From contig CBDBNT010000004.1 in assembly GCA_965208015.1 (NCBI GenBank), positions 248,001 to 312,000 of the forward strand: DNA of 64,000 bases, given 5' to 3'. Shown piece after piece: positions 42,710 to 50,881 of the stretch. Origin of the DNA: Bin87 sp965208015. GTDB taxonomy: Bacteria > Chloroflexota > Dehalococcoidia > Lucifugimonadales > UBA3495. Numbering within the stretch: the stretch's first letter is position 1; each line of letters starts with the position of its first letter. The notes under the pieces were generated by a model. It had not been told where the DNA came from. It did not search any database and worked only from the letters and a program-made list of their open reading frames with translations. Made by a program: the position numbers and the translations under genes.

Positions 42710-43450
42710 ATGTTCCTTGACGATCTTCTACCCTTGGTTCCCCGCGTACTCGCGGCGGCGCTGGTCGGTTACCTGCTGGGGAGCATTCCCTTCGCTTACC
42801 TGGTGGCGCGCCTCAAGGGCGTCGACATCTTCGCCACCGGCAGCCGGCGCGCCGGCACCGCCAACGTTTTCTGGCACGTGGGGCGACGACGCGGGATGCT
42901 GGTGTTCGCCTGCGACGTGATCAAGGGCGGCCTGGCCGTGGTCGTGGCCTGGATGCTGGGGGTGCCTGATCTGGCCGCCATGGTCGCCGGCGCGGCCGCC
43001 ATCGCCGGCCACTGGAAGAGCATCTTCACCGGCTTCAAGGGCGGCGACGGGATGGTGGTTTTGGTTGGCGTTTCGCTGGCCTATCTGAACTGGTACATCC
43101 TCGTGGGAATCGCCGTCGGGATCGTCACGGTGCTGCTGTTTCGGCGCTCCGTGTTCCGGTCTTCCATCGGCATATTCTTGGGATTCGGGGCGATGTTGGC
43201 CCTCAACACGCTGCGCGGGCACGATTGGGCCGTCATGTTCGGCTTGACCGCCCTGGCCATGGTGGTCATCACCCACAACATCCTGACTCATGCCGACCAC
43301 CGTCCCGAGAAAGCCACTGATATCGACCCTGACATACTAATCGAGGACCGCCCCGAAGTCCTCGGTGAAGCCGCCCGTCTCAGCGAGGAAGCGATCCTGC
43401 TGGACGTCCTGCCGCCGGACGAGGAGAGCGAGAGCCAGCGCCCTTCATAG
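42710..43450 (+). CDS. plsY: Glycerol-3-phosphate acyltransferase PlsY-like membrane protein
   Basis: A 246-residue membrane protein with the PlsY motifs GYLLGSIPFAYLVARLKGVDIFATGSRRAGTANVFW, the H-W-K segment IAGHWKSIFTGFKGGDGM, and six or seven hydrophobic segments. PlsY adds the first acyl chain to glycerol-3-phosphate from acyl-phosphate. The usual GS-x-N-xGTTN loop is changed (GSRRAGTAN), so a variant substrate is possible. ATG 42710 is preferred; TTG 42677 is the far start. A C-terminal charged tail of 50 residues exceeds the family norm. Confidence 0.82.
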   Translation: MFLDDLLPLVPRVLAAALVGYLLGSIPFAYLVARLKGVDIFATGSRRAGTANVFWHVGRRRGMLVFACDVIKGGLAVVVAWMLGVPDLAAMVAGAAAIAGHWKSIFTGFKGGDGMVVLVGVSLAYLNWYILVGIAVGIVTVLLFRRSVFRSSIGIFLGFGAMLALNTLRGHDWAVMFGLTALAMVVITHNILTHADHRPEKATDIDPDILIEDRPEVLGEAARLSEEAILLDVLPPDEESESQRPS

Positions 43451-43539
43451 GGCTTTGGCCTTTGGATCAGCCCTCGACCGTGTTTGACAGCGTCCTACGC
43501 CGTGATTACACTCTTACTACCTACAAAGAGGATAGCATC

Positions 43540-43728
43540 ATGTGGGATAAGATATTCACAGCCTCGCTGGCTGGATACTCGATCAGCCTCGTGGTGTTCC
43601 TGCTGGGGCACTACGTTTTCCAAATTCATCCAATTACTCTTACCGGTATCGCGCTGCTGGGTGTTACTGGCATCGCTATCGGGGTGTCAGGCCTTGTCAC
43701 GGTGCTGGGTATCAACGTGAGGAGATAG
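43540..43728 (+). CDS. Small two-segment membrane protein
   Basis: A 62-residue protein with two hydrophobic segments (SLAGYSISLVVFLLGHYVF and ITLTGIALLGVTGIAIGVSGLVTVL) and a short basic end. AAAGAGGA lies upstream of ATG 43540. The following gene starts 2 bases after its stop on a strong ribosome site, so they form a pair. No family recognised. Confidence 0.55.
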   Translation: MWDKIFTASLAGYSISLVVFLLGHYVFQIHPITLTGIALLGVTGIAIGVSGLVTVLGINVRR

Positions 43729-43730
43729 CC

Positions 43731-43946
43731 GTGCTGTATAGAAACCTGGCAAAAGCTATAGCAACTACTTTAGTATTGGTGGTTTTTGTATTGGGTCTGG
43801 TTTTTCTTATCGTTGTAGTTATTGACTTGACTGACCGTTTCACCATTGACAGATTCTTGGGAATATTGGGCGCGCTGAGTGGGATTGGGTGGCTAGTGAG
43901 TGCATCCGCAAGGCTGTTGAGAAACTGGCTCCGAAACGCCGAGTGA
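43731..43946 (+). CDS. Small two-segment membrane protein
   Basis: A 71-residue protein starting with GTG after GAGGAG. It has a long hydrophobic first segment (TTLVLVVFVLGLVFLIVVVI), a short loop, and a second moderately hydrophobic segment, ending in a basic helix (RLLRNWLRNAE). It is cotranscribed with the gene before it and lies downstream of plsY. Function unknown. Confidence 0.5.
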   Translation: MLYRNLAKAIATTLVLVVFVLGLVFLIVVVIDLTDRFTIDRFLGILGALSGIGWLVSASARLLRNWLRNAE

Positions 43947-43967
43947 ATAACGCCGGCGTTCGCGTGG

Positions 43968-45152
43968 CTAATCTCTGCGCCGCTCATCCCGCATACGCGA
44001 CAGGTCCAGCACCCAGCCCAGCGTCTCGTCGGATTCCGCCTCGGCGTACAGGCCCGGCTGCAGCCGTACCGCCTCCGATAGCTGCTCCGCGCACTTGGGG
44101 ATGTCGCCCCGGTCAGCGAACAGCCGCGCCGCGTTGTAGTAGGCGGCGGCGAACTCCGGCTCCACTGTCTGGGCCTCCAGGTAGTCTGCCAATGCCGCCT
44201 CGGTATCGCCCAGGCTCTCCCGCGCGGCGCCCCGGTTGCTCAGCACCTCCGCGAAATCGGGCCGCAGCAACAGAGCCGTGTTGTAGTCGGCGATGGCCTC
44301 CGTATATTTCCCTTGGGCGTCGTAGGCCAGCCCGCGGTTGTTGATTGCTTCCACGTCATCGGGGCGCAGTTCGATGGCGGCAGTGTAGTTGTCCACCGCG
44401 TCGCCATATCTCCCCTGCCGGTAGCAGACCCGGGCCTTATTGAAGCGCGCGTCGGCGTTGTCGGGATTGTGTCGGAGCGCCTCGTCGTAGTCGGCGACCG
44501 CTCCCGGGCCGTCGCCGGTCTCGTCCCGCGCCACTCCGCGATTCAGGTAGGCGTTGGATACGTCGGGCCGGAGCGCGACCACCGAGTCGAAGGCCCGTAT
44601 CGCCTCGTTGTACCGGCCCAGATTGTTGAGCACGATGCCCCGGTTGTAGTAGGCCTGGAGGTACAGTGGGTCCAGGTCAATAGCAGTCGCATAATCGACC
44701 AAGGCGCCCTCGGCATCACCCACATCGTCCCGGGCGTTGCCCCGCTGGTAATAAGCCGGCGCAGCCAGGGCGTCGAGCTCCAGCGCCGCGTTCAGGGCGT
44801 CTATCGCCTCTTCCGGCCTTCTGCGACGCAGGCAGGTAACGCCCAGGTTGAACCGGACCGCGAAATCGTCGGGACGCCGTGCGGCCATCCCGTGGTAGAC
44901 GGTGTACGCTTCCGCGTACCTGCCGATGGCGAAGCAGCCGTTGCCGAAGATCAGGCTCCGGGGGCTTTGTCCCCGCTGCAACCCCGCGTCCGCCCCGGTC
45001 AATTGGTCGAGCAGGGCGGCTACCTCGTCGGCATCTTCCCCGGTGAGGCGTCCGCCTCGGGGTCTTGGCGTGAGGGCAGCCGACCCCAACCCGTGCCATT
45101 CCAGAAGGCCGGCCAGACGGCCCAACAACCTGTCCGCGGTTGCGCTGCTCAT
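43968..45152 (-). CDS. Tetratricopeptide-repeat protein
   Basis: A 394-residue protein made of about nine TPR units from residue 65 to 375, with the usual W/Y-x-x-L/I/Y-G/A-x-Y-x-A-x-x-A-x-P pattern, for example AYYNRGIVLNNLGRYNEAIRAFD. TPR arrays act as protein-protein scaffolds. No signal peptide or membrane segment is seen, so it is probably cytoplasmic. It is convergent with the small membrane protein pair and is followed on the right by a CMD-type gene on the same strand. Confidence 0.85.
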   Translation of the reverse strand: MSSATADRLLGRLAGLLEWHGLGSAALTPRPRGGRLTGEDADEVAALLDQLTGADAGLQRGQSPRSLIFGNGCFAIGRYAEAYTVYHGMAARRPDDFAVRFNLGVTCLRRRRPEEAIDALNAALELDALAAPAYYQRGNARDDVGDAEGALVDYATAIDLDPLYLQAYYNRGIVLNNLGRYNEAIRAFDSVVALRPDVSNAYLNRGVARDETGDGPGAVADYDEALRHNPDNADARFNKARVCYRQGRYGDAVDNYTAAIELRPDDVEAINNRGLAYDAQGKYTEAIADYNTALLLRPDFAEVLSNRGAARESLGDTEAALADYLEAQTVEPEFAAAYYNAARLFADRGDIPKCAEQLSEAVRLQPGLYAEAESDETLGWVLDLSRMRDERRRD

Positions 45153-45209
45153 CGCCCCAATATCCGGTCCGACGCGTCGCTACCATCCGGCGAAGCGCCA
45201 CGCGGGTTC

Positions 45210-45758
45210 CTACAGGGTCGACTCTCTTCCGCCGCCCATTTCCGGGCGCAGCGCGATCTGGGCCAGCGCCAGAGCTGAGTAGTAGGCAACCGTCATGGTC
45301 AGGTCGACCACGCCCCGGTCACCCAGGAACTCCCGCGCCGCCTCGAAGTTCTCGTCGGATACGTCCTTCTCACGGATCATCTGCTGCACGAAGCGGGCGA
45401 TGGCGGCCTGCTGACCCTCCAGGCAGTCCGGGGCCTGCCACGTCCGGATGCCCTCGATGGCCGCGTCGCTCACGCCGGCGTTGGCGGCGGCCACGGCGTG
45501 GCCGGTCCACTCGATGCCCGAGTCCCACTCCCGCGCCACCAGGATGATCGCCAGTTCCTTGAGGTCATCCGACATGGACGACTGGAACCGCAGCGTGGCG
45601 CCCATGGAAGTGAGGTATCCGGCGGCTTGCGGGCTGTGCAGCAGGGCCCGGAATTGCAGGCCCACGTCTGCCGCTCCTCGGTCCTCCCGGATCCGGTCGT
45701 AGATCGTCTGGCCGTCCGCGTCCAGTTCTTCCCGTGCGACGTAAGGAACCCGTGCCAT
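45210..45758 (-). CDS. Carboxymuconolactone decarboxylase (CMD/AhpD-like) family protein
   Basis: A 182-residue all-alpha protein. It has the CMD pattern LKELAIILVAREWDSGIEWTGHAVAAANAGVSDAAIEGI, where the family redox Cys pair of AhpD (ExxxCxxH) is replaced by E-W-T-G-H, so it is not a peroxidase of the AhpD type. ATG 45758 is supported by GGAGGG upstream; the frame extends further but lacks family match. It is divergent from the MFS gene, whose start lies about 180 bases away. Confidence 0.82.
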   Translation of the reverse strand: MARVPYVAREELDADGQTIYDRIREDRGAADVGLQFRALLHSPQAAGYLTSMGATLRFQSSMSDDLKELAIILVAREWDSGIEWTGHAVAAANAGVSDAAIEGIRTWQAPDCLEGQQAAIARFVQQMIREKDVSDENFEAAREFLGDRGVVDLTMTVAYYSALALAQIALRPEMGGGRESTL

Positions 45759-45936
45759 CTCGAAACCCTCCGGCTCAAACTGGCGAACAGCATACCATAG
45801 GCCGGATAGTGGCCCGGCGACGCCGGGAGCGGCGCGACGGTTGCGCGCAGTCTTCCGTGCATCTACTATTGCGCCAGCCCGGCACCCGCCAGCAAACGCT
45901 GGGCACGCACTCGTCGAGGCAAGGTCGGCCACTGCG

Positions 45937-47253
45937 ATGGTATCGAGGCTCAGAAACACCTTCTACGGCTGGTACGTCGTGTTCGGCTGTGCCATGGTGA
46001 CCCTGGGCGTATCGGGCGGGCAATTTTCCTTCGGCGTGTTCCTGCACCCGATGACCGAGGAGTTCGGCTGGAGCCGGGGCACCCTGTCGCTGGCCTTCGG
46101 GATCACCTACATGATCTCTGGTCTGCTGCGGCCGCTGGCTGGATACCTGGCCGACCGGTACAACGCCAAGTGGGCCTCTCTGAGCGGCGTGGTCATCATG
46201 GGCTTCATGCTGGTGCTGCTGCCCATGGTCAACACCCTGTGGCAGTTGTACCTGGTGTTTGGTGTGATGAGCACCGGCATCACCCTGGGCACTGGGCCCA
46301 TCCTGACCAAGATCGTCACCCAGTGGTTCCTGACCCGCCGCGGACTGACCCTGGGAATCACCGGCGGCGCCGGCTCCATGGGCGCGATGCTGCTGGTGCC
46401 GGCCACTTCCGTGTTCCTGGTCCTGCTGGACTGGCGCGAAGCGTACCTGTTCCTGGGCCTGCTGTTGCTGGTGGTGGTCTTTCCCATCGGGGCGCTCCTG
46501 ATCAAGAATCAGCCTGCGGACAAAGGCTTGCAGCCTTATGGTCAGCCTCCGGACGGCGCCGCCCCGGGCGCCGGCGGCTCGCGGGCAGCGGCGGCTGCGC
46601 AGGACCACGCAACCTTTGGACAGGCCCTGCGCTCCGGGTTCTTCTACCGTCTGACCTTTGGCTATTTCGTTTGAGGTTACTCGATGAGCTTCGTGAATGC
46701 TCACTTCGTAACCTACGCCCGCGACCTGGGCTTCTCGCCGTTGGTGGGGGCGGGCGCGTTCAGCCTGATTGGCGCTACAGCGATTGTGGGTTCGCTGTTG
46801 TTGGGGCACTTCTCGGACCAATACGGCAGGCGGAGGCTGCTGGCCGCCTCATACCAGTTGCGCATGGCGGGCTTCGTGGTCGTCCTGCTGTCGATGGGAG
46901 TGCCGTTCTTGGGCATTCCGTCCCTGGGCGTCGTGCCGCTGGTTATCGGGATGGTCCTGGTGGGCTTCTCCTGGAACGCGGTGGTTGGGATCACGGCAGC
47001 CTACGCCTCCGATGGGTTCGGCACGACCAACCTGGGCCGGATTTACGGGACGATGTTCGCGGTGATGCCCATCGGTTCGGGAATCGGTTCTGCGCTCAGC
47101 GGGTACCTGTTCGACCTCCGGGGCAACTACGAGATCGCCATCTGGACCAACATCATTCTGCTGGTGGTCTCGGCAGCGCTGGTATGGACCATCGGGGATA
47201 ACAGGCCCGGTGCCAGGATCGCCGAGCTCGCCGGCCAGCGCGCCCCGGCGTAG
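45937..47253 (+). pseudogene. MFS transporter with one in-frame TGA
   Basis: A single reading frame of 438 sense-equivalent codons, interrupted by TGA at 46672-46674. The first part (245 residues) has the MFS pattern with GWSRGTLSLAFGITYMISG, RPLAGYLADRYNAKW and ITGGAGSMGAM. After the TGA the frame continues without shift into the second six-helix half (FVNAHFVTYARDLGF, LLLGHFSDQYGRRRLL, ending in a cytosolic tail). The stop stands where related transporters of this type usually have Cys before G-Y/F. It may be a nonsense mutation, a sequencing error, or recoding; a 39-base hairpin follows the TGA directly. The transported substrate is unknown. Confidence 0.8.
46675..46713 (+). other. Hairpin directly after the in-frame TGA
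   Basis: GGTTAC (46675-46680) pairs with GTAACC (46708-46713), then a 4x4 internal loop, then TGAGC (46685-46689) with GCTCA (46699-46703) and a 9-base apical loop. It begins on the base after the TGA. Placement and size resemble bacterial SECIS elements, but the loop only partly fits the consensus and it lies within conserved coding sequence, so chance is possible. Confidence 0.35.
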
Positions 47254-47294
47254 TCCGCTCGTCCCGCACCCCCCAAATCGGGTATCCTGCGCCC

Positions 47295-48566
47295 ATGCTC
47301 AGCGACCTGTGGGTAATCGCCGCCGCAATCATTATCCTGGCCGGCCTCCTCGCCAGCCAGCTGCTGTTGATCGTGGTTGGCGTCCTCGTCGTGCTCATCT
47401 GGATAACGGGCAAGCACTGGCCCCGTTACGCCTTTGACCGCCTGACCTACCAGCGTCGCCTGGAGCGCCGCCGGGCCTTCATCGGCGACGTAGTTGACTA
47501 CTACATCACAGTGGATAACGGCAAGATTTTGCCCATGATCTGGCTGGATATATCCGACGCTTTTCCCATCGGGCTGCAGACCGGCGGGACGCACCAACGG
47601 GGCGTCGGCGCGGAGGCGGAACTGGACCACCGGATCACCACGTCGCTGCTGCCTTACCAGCGCGTGACCTGGCGTTATCAGGTGCGTTGCCGCGCCCGGG
47701 GCAATCATCGCATCGGTCCGGCCCGGCTGCGCAGCGGCGACATGTTCGGCATCTCCGCCGCCGAAAAGCACGTTCCCGACGTCGAATACCTGCTGGTGTA
47801 TCCGCGCATCGTCGACCTCCGTCAGATGATGAACCTCTGGGAGCGTCCGCTGGGAGCGAGTCGCGGCCGCCGCCTGATCCAGGACGACCCCAGCCGTTTC
47901 GTCGGCCTGCGTGACTACCGGCCCACCGACCCGCTGAAGCGCATCGACTGGAAGGCGACGGCCCGCCACGGCAAGGTCGAGGCGCGTATCTTCGAGCCGG
48001 CCGCCACTCGACACATGCTGATCGCCCTCAACGCCCGCACGGGCGACGCCGCCTGGCAGGGCAGCAACCGCCGGCTCTTCGAGCGCGCCGTAACCGTCGC
48101 CGCATCGGTGGCCGAATACGCCGAACGCGAAGGCTACACCTTCGGCCTGGTGAGCAACGCCGTGGCGTCCTATTCCAGCAAGTGGATGTCGGTGCCTGCC
48201 GGTGGGGGAAGCCTGCAGCTGGAAGCCGTACTGGAATCCCTGGCCATGGCCGGCCCCTTCTGGGTTGCCGAGTTGTCGGCCGTGCTGCGCACCGAGTCCG
48301 ACGCTCTCACTTCCGACGCCACCGTGGTGGTGGTAACCGCCATACTGTCCCGGGCGGTGGTGCACGAGACGGAGCAGATTCGCCGGCGTGGCCACCGGGT
48401 GGCGATATTCTACGCCGGAGATGGCCCCCCGGGTCCCGCGGCCGCCGAGCTGCCGCCGGAGGTGCCGGTGTACCTGGCGGGCTCCAGCCTGGCCAACCTG
48501 GAGGAAATCTGGCGCGATGACTGGTCGGGCGAGTCGGAGATCGTGCCGGAGATGGAGCGGGTGTAA
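47295..48566 (+). CDS. DUF58-domain membrane-anchored protein
   Basis: A 423-residue protein. Two hydrophobic N-terminal segments are followed by a domain with LRDYRPTDPLKRIDWKATARHGKVEARIFE, the DUF58 signature, within a von Willebrand A-like fold. DUF58 proteins usually sit in operons with a MoxR ATPase and transglutaminase/DUF4129 genes. A DUF4129 protein occurs at 49449, but a HEPN cassette lies between and no moxR is seen here. Function in the family is poorly known; chaperone-like complex assembly has been proposed. Confidence 0.88.
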   Translation: MLSDLWVIAAAIIILAGLLASQLLLIVVGVLVVLIWITGKHWPRYAFDRLTYQRRLERRRAFIGDVVDYYITVDNGKILPMIWLDISDAFPIGLQTGGTHQRGVGAEAELDHRITTSLLPYQRVTWRYQVRCRARGNHRIGPARLRSGDMFGISAAEKHVPDVEYLLVYPRIVDLRQMMNLWERPLGASRGRRLIQDDPSRFVGLRDYRPTDPLKRIDWKATARHGKVEARIFEPAATRHMLIALNARTGDAAWQGSNRRLFERAVTVAASVAEYAEREGYTFGLVSNAVASYSSKWMSVPAGGGSLQLEAVLESLAMAGPFWVAELSAVLRTESDALTSDATVVVVTAILSRAVVHETEQIRRRGHRVAIFYAGDGPPGPAAAELPPEVPVYLAGSSLANLEEIWRDDWSGESEIVPEMERV

Positions 48567-48602
48567 CATATATGCGGGAATTCGTCAGGGGGTGATGCGG
48601 CC

Positions 48603-48977
48603 ATGAAAATCAGAGACCCCAGGACAAATCGTGAACGGGACGAAAAAGTCATCGCCGTTGTTCGCCGGTTCCTGGACGAGCGATTCACAGCGGACGAGTT
48701 CATCTTCAACCCCATCGTGGTAATTCCCACCTACGACGAATGGGGACCCCACGCCACCGGGGAACTTTACCTCCGCATCCTCATAATCTACGACGGCGAC
48801 CAGAAAAACCTGGATGTTCGCTGGACGGGCGAACTGATTGGGCAAGTTCGTGAAGAGCTCCTTGACCAGGACATTGAGGAGTGGCCCAACTTCTCCTGGA
48901 TTCCCAAGTCGGAATGGCCCTGGCTGGAAAAGCGGGAGCGGCGACATACGGTCGCCATGGTCTATGAACCCGCTTGA
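48603..48977 (+). CDS. Small partner protein of the HEPN gene
   Basis: A 124-residue soluble protein with the beta-rich core GELYLRILIIYDGDQKNLD and LIGQVREELLDQDIEEWPNFSWIPKSEW. I recall this pattern as a frequent partner encoded upstream of HEPN proteins with a YYALFH helix, but I cannot name a function. It overlaps the HEPN gene by 14 bases, so translation is coupled, as in toxin-antitoxin pairs. The lack of a GSxxxGxxxxxSDxD motif argues against a typical MNT nucleotidyltransferase antitoxin. Confidence 0.5.
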   Translation: MKIRDPRTNRERDEKVIAVVRRFLDERFTADEFIFNPIVVIPTYDEWGPHATGELYLRILIIYDGDQKNLDVRWTGELIGQVREELLDQDIEEWPNFSWIPKSEWPWLEKRERRHTVAMVYEPA

Positions 48978-49437
48978 CTTCATCGCCACGGCCCGGGCGA
49001 TGGTGGCAATGAGCCTGCGGGGCCGTCCCCGGCAATCCGACCTGCGACGCATCGTCAGCACAGCCTATTACGCCCTGTTCCATTGCCTGGCCCTCTGCTG
49101 CGCCGATATGCTGGTTGGCGGTCCCGGCGCTGATCGCAGCCGTCCGGCGTGGAATCAAACCTACCGGGCCTTGCAGCATGGCTTCGCGCGGCAACGCTGC
49201 GAGCAGCGGAACGTCTCCGTGTTCCCCGGCGAAATTCAGTATTTCGCCCGCGTATTCGTCCAAATGCAACACGACCGTCACCGCGCTGATTACGACCCCG
49301 ATGTATTTTTCATCAAAGCCGATGTGATACAGCTAATCGACTTGGCAGAGGATGCCATCCGCCGTTTTCAGCAGGCGCCGGCCCGGGACCGCCGCGCTTT
49401 CGCCGTCTATGTTCTGCTGCCCGCCCGGAACAACTGA
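48964..49437 (+). CDS. HEPN-domain protein, putative toxin
   Basis: A 157-residue all-alpha protein. The HEPN mark is the helix RRIVSTAYYALFHCLA near residue 25 and the later HDRHRADYDPD segment, where Arg and Asp/His stand in the place of the RNase-type RxxxxH motif. HEPN proteins are commonly RNA-cleaving toxins in two-gene systems. It overlaps the previous gene and lies between DUF58 and DUF4129 genes on the same strand. Whether the catalytic motif is intact is uncertain. Confidence 0.65.
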   Translation: MNPLDFIATARAMVAMSLRGRPRQSDLRRIVSTAYYALFHCLALCCADMLVGGPGADRSRPAWNQTYRALQHGFARQRCEQRNVSVFPGEIQYFARVFVQMQHDRHRADYDPDVFFIKADVIQLIDLAEDAIRRFQQAPARDRRAFAVYVLLPARNN

Positions 49438-49448
49438 TCGGAACAATC

Positions 49449-50819
49449 ATGGGTGCATTCGCTCGCTCTGCTCTCGTTGTCGGCATTGCCCTCTTCCTGG
49501 AGGGTTTCGCGGTGTATCTGGGCTGCCGCCTGTTCGCCCATGTGATCCGGCTGCCCGATGCGGCCATCCCGTTGGGGATCGCTCTGCTGGCAGTGGGGTG
49601 GTCGTTCATCCTGTCCTGGTACGTGCAGACCATCCGCTTTTCTCTCAACCTGCGGGGTGTGATCGGCCTGGCGCTGAGCGCGGTTTCGGTGCTGGTGCTG
49701 GCCGGCCTCAGCATGGGTGCCGGCTGGTTCCCCATCGGACAGGTGTTATCAGGCGACTTGCGATCCGCGGCGGCGCTGGGGCTGTCGGCCATCTTCATGC
49801 TGCTGCTGTGGTGGCGTGGGACCGCCATCGCCCGCGACGACGTCACTCTGGACGTAGTTCGCAACGCCTTCGTTCGGGGCGTGGTGGTGGTGATCGTCGC
49901 CGTGGTGGCGGACACCCTGCTCACCGCGGCAATCATCCGCCTGCCGGCGCTGCTGGTGTTTTTCGCCACCGGTCTCGCCGGTCTGGCCATCAGCCGGTTC
50001 GCCGCCGAAGGCGGGGCCAGTCGCATGAACCGCGGCTGGATGCTCGCCATCCTATTGAGTGTGGGCGGCGTGCTGCTGCTGGCGGTGATCCTGGGGGCGA
50101 TCGGCGTCGGTGGCCTGGACGATGCGACCCGCACCATCCTGAAGGGAGTGGCCTTCCTCGGACTGTGGACGCTCCGTCCCATCCTCTTGCTGTTGGGGCT
50201 CCTGGCGGCCGGTCTCGTCGCCGTGGGCAATTGGGTGTCCGGGCTGTTCGGGGGCGGCGACTTGAGCGGCCTGGAACTGGCTCGGCTGCAGATCCAGGAG
50301 TTTCACGAAAGCCTCCGCGAGGTTGAGGGCGACGGCCCGCCCAACGTGATACTGACCGTCATCAAGTGGCTGGCATTCCTGGCCGCCCTGTCCCTGGCCG
50401 GCTGGGTATTGTTCCGCATGTTTCGACGCCGGCGGCTGGTCGGCGGGGACTACGCCGACGGCGAGGTTCGCGAGTCGATCTTCACCTGGGGAGGCGCTGG
50501 CCATGACCTGGCCGACGCCCTATCCGGGTGGATGTCACGCGCCTCGGGGTTCCGTCGCCGCCGTCCACCCCCAGCCACGCCTCGCGAGGTGTATCACCGG
50601 ATGCTGGAGGTTGCCAACGCCGTCGGGTTCCCCCGACGCGGGTCCCAGACGCCGGAAGAACACCGTCGCGCTGTACAGGAGACCCTGCCCGACCCGCCCG
50701 TTGCCCGGATCATCGGCGGTTTCCAGCACTATTACTACGGCGCTCGCTACGAAGCCGCGGACCCGGAAACCATGTCTTCCCTGCTGGAAGATCTGGACGA
50801 ACTACAGCCCCGCCAGTAG
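49449..50819 (+). CDS. DUF4129-domain multi-pass membrane protein
   Basis: A 456-residue protein with about nine transmembrane segments in the first 330 residues, a cytosolic loop, and a C-terminal DUF4129-like domain (PREVYHRMLEVANAVGFPRRGSQTPEEHRRAVQE, then FQHYYYGARYEA). DUF4129 domains usually accompany DUF58 and transglutaminase genes, as here with 47295. The R-G-S-Q-T-P-E-E segment is the family core. No transglutaminase domain is present. Confidence 0.85.
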   Translation: MGAFARSALVVGIALFLEGFAVYLGCRLFAHVIRLPDAAIPLGIALLAVGWSFILSWYVQTIRFSLNLRGVIGLALSAVSVLVLAGLSMGAGWFPIGQVLSGDLRSAAALGLSAIFMLLLWWRGTAIARDDVTLDVVRNAFVRGVVVVIVAVVADTLLTAAIIRLPALLVFFATGLAGLAISRFAAEGGASRMNRGWMLAILLSVGGVLLLAVILGAIGVGGLDDATRTILKGVAFLGLWTLRPILLLLGLLAAGLVAVGNWVSGLFGGGDLSGLELARLQIQEFHESLREVEGDGPPNVILTVIKWLAFLAALSLAGWVLFRMFRRRRLVGGDYADGEVRESIFTWGGAGHDLADALSGWMSRASGFRRRRPPPATPREVYHRMLEVANAVGFPRRGSQTPEEHRRAVQETLPDPPVARIIGGFQHYYYGARYEAADPETMSSLLEDLDELQPRQ

Positions 50820-50881
50820 AGGCGCACCCTTCTAACCGAGTTTACGTCCCTCAGGCGCCCGTCGCCCGCAAGGCCGGAACG

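Noticed and set aside
45841..45936. N-terminal extension of the MFS gene
   Set aside because: The added residues do not fit the MFS start; MVSRLRNTFYGWYVV from ATG 45937 does.
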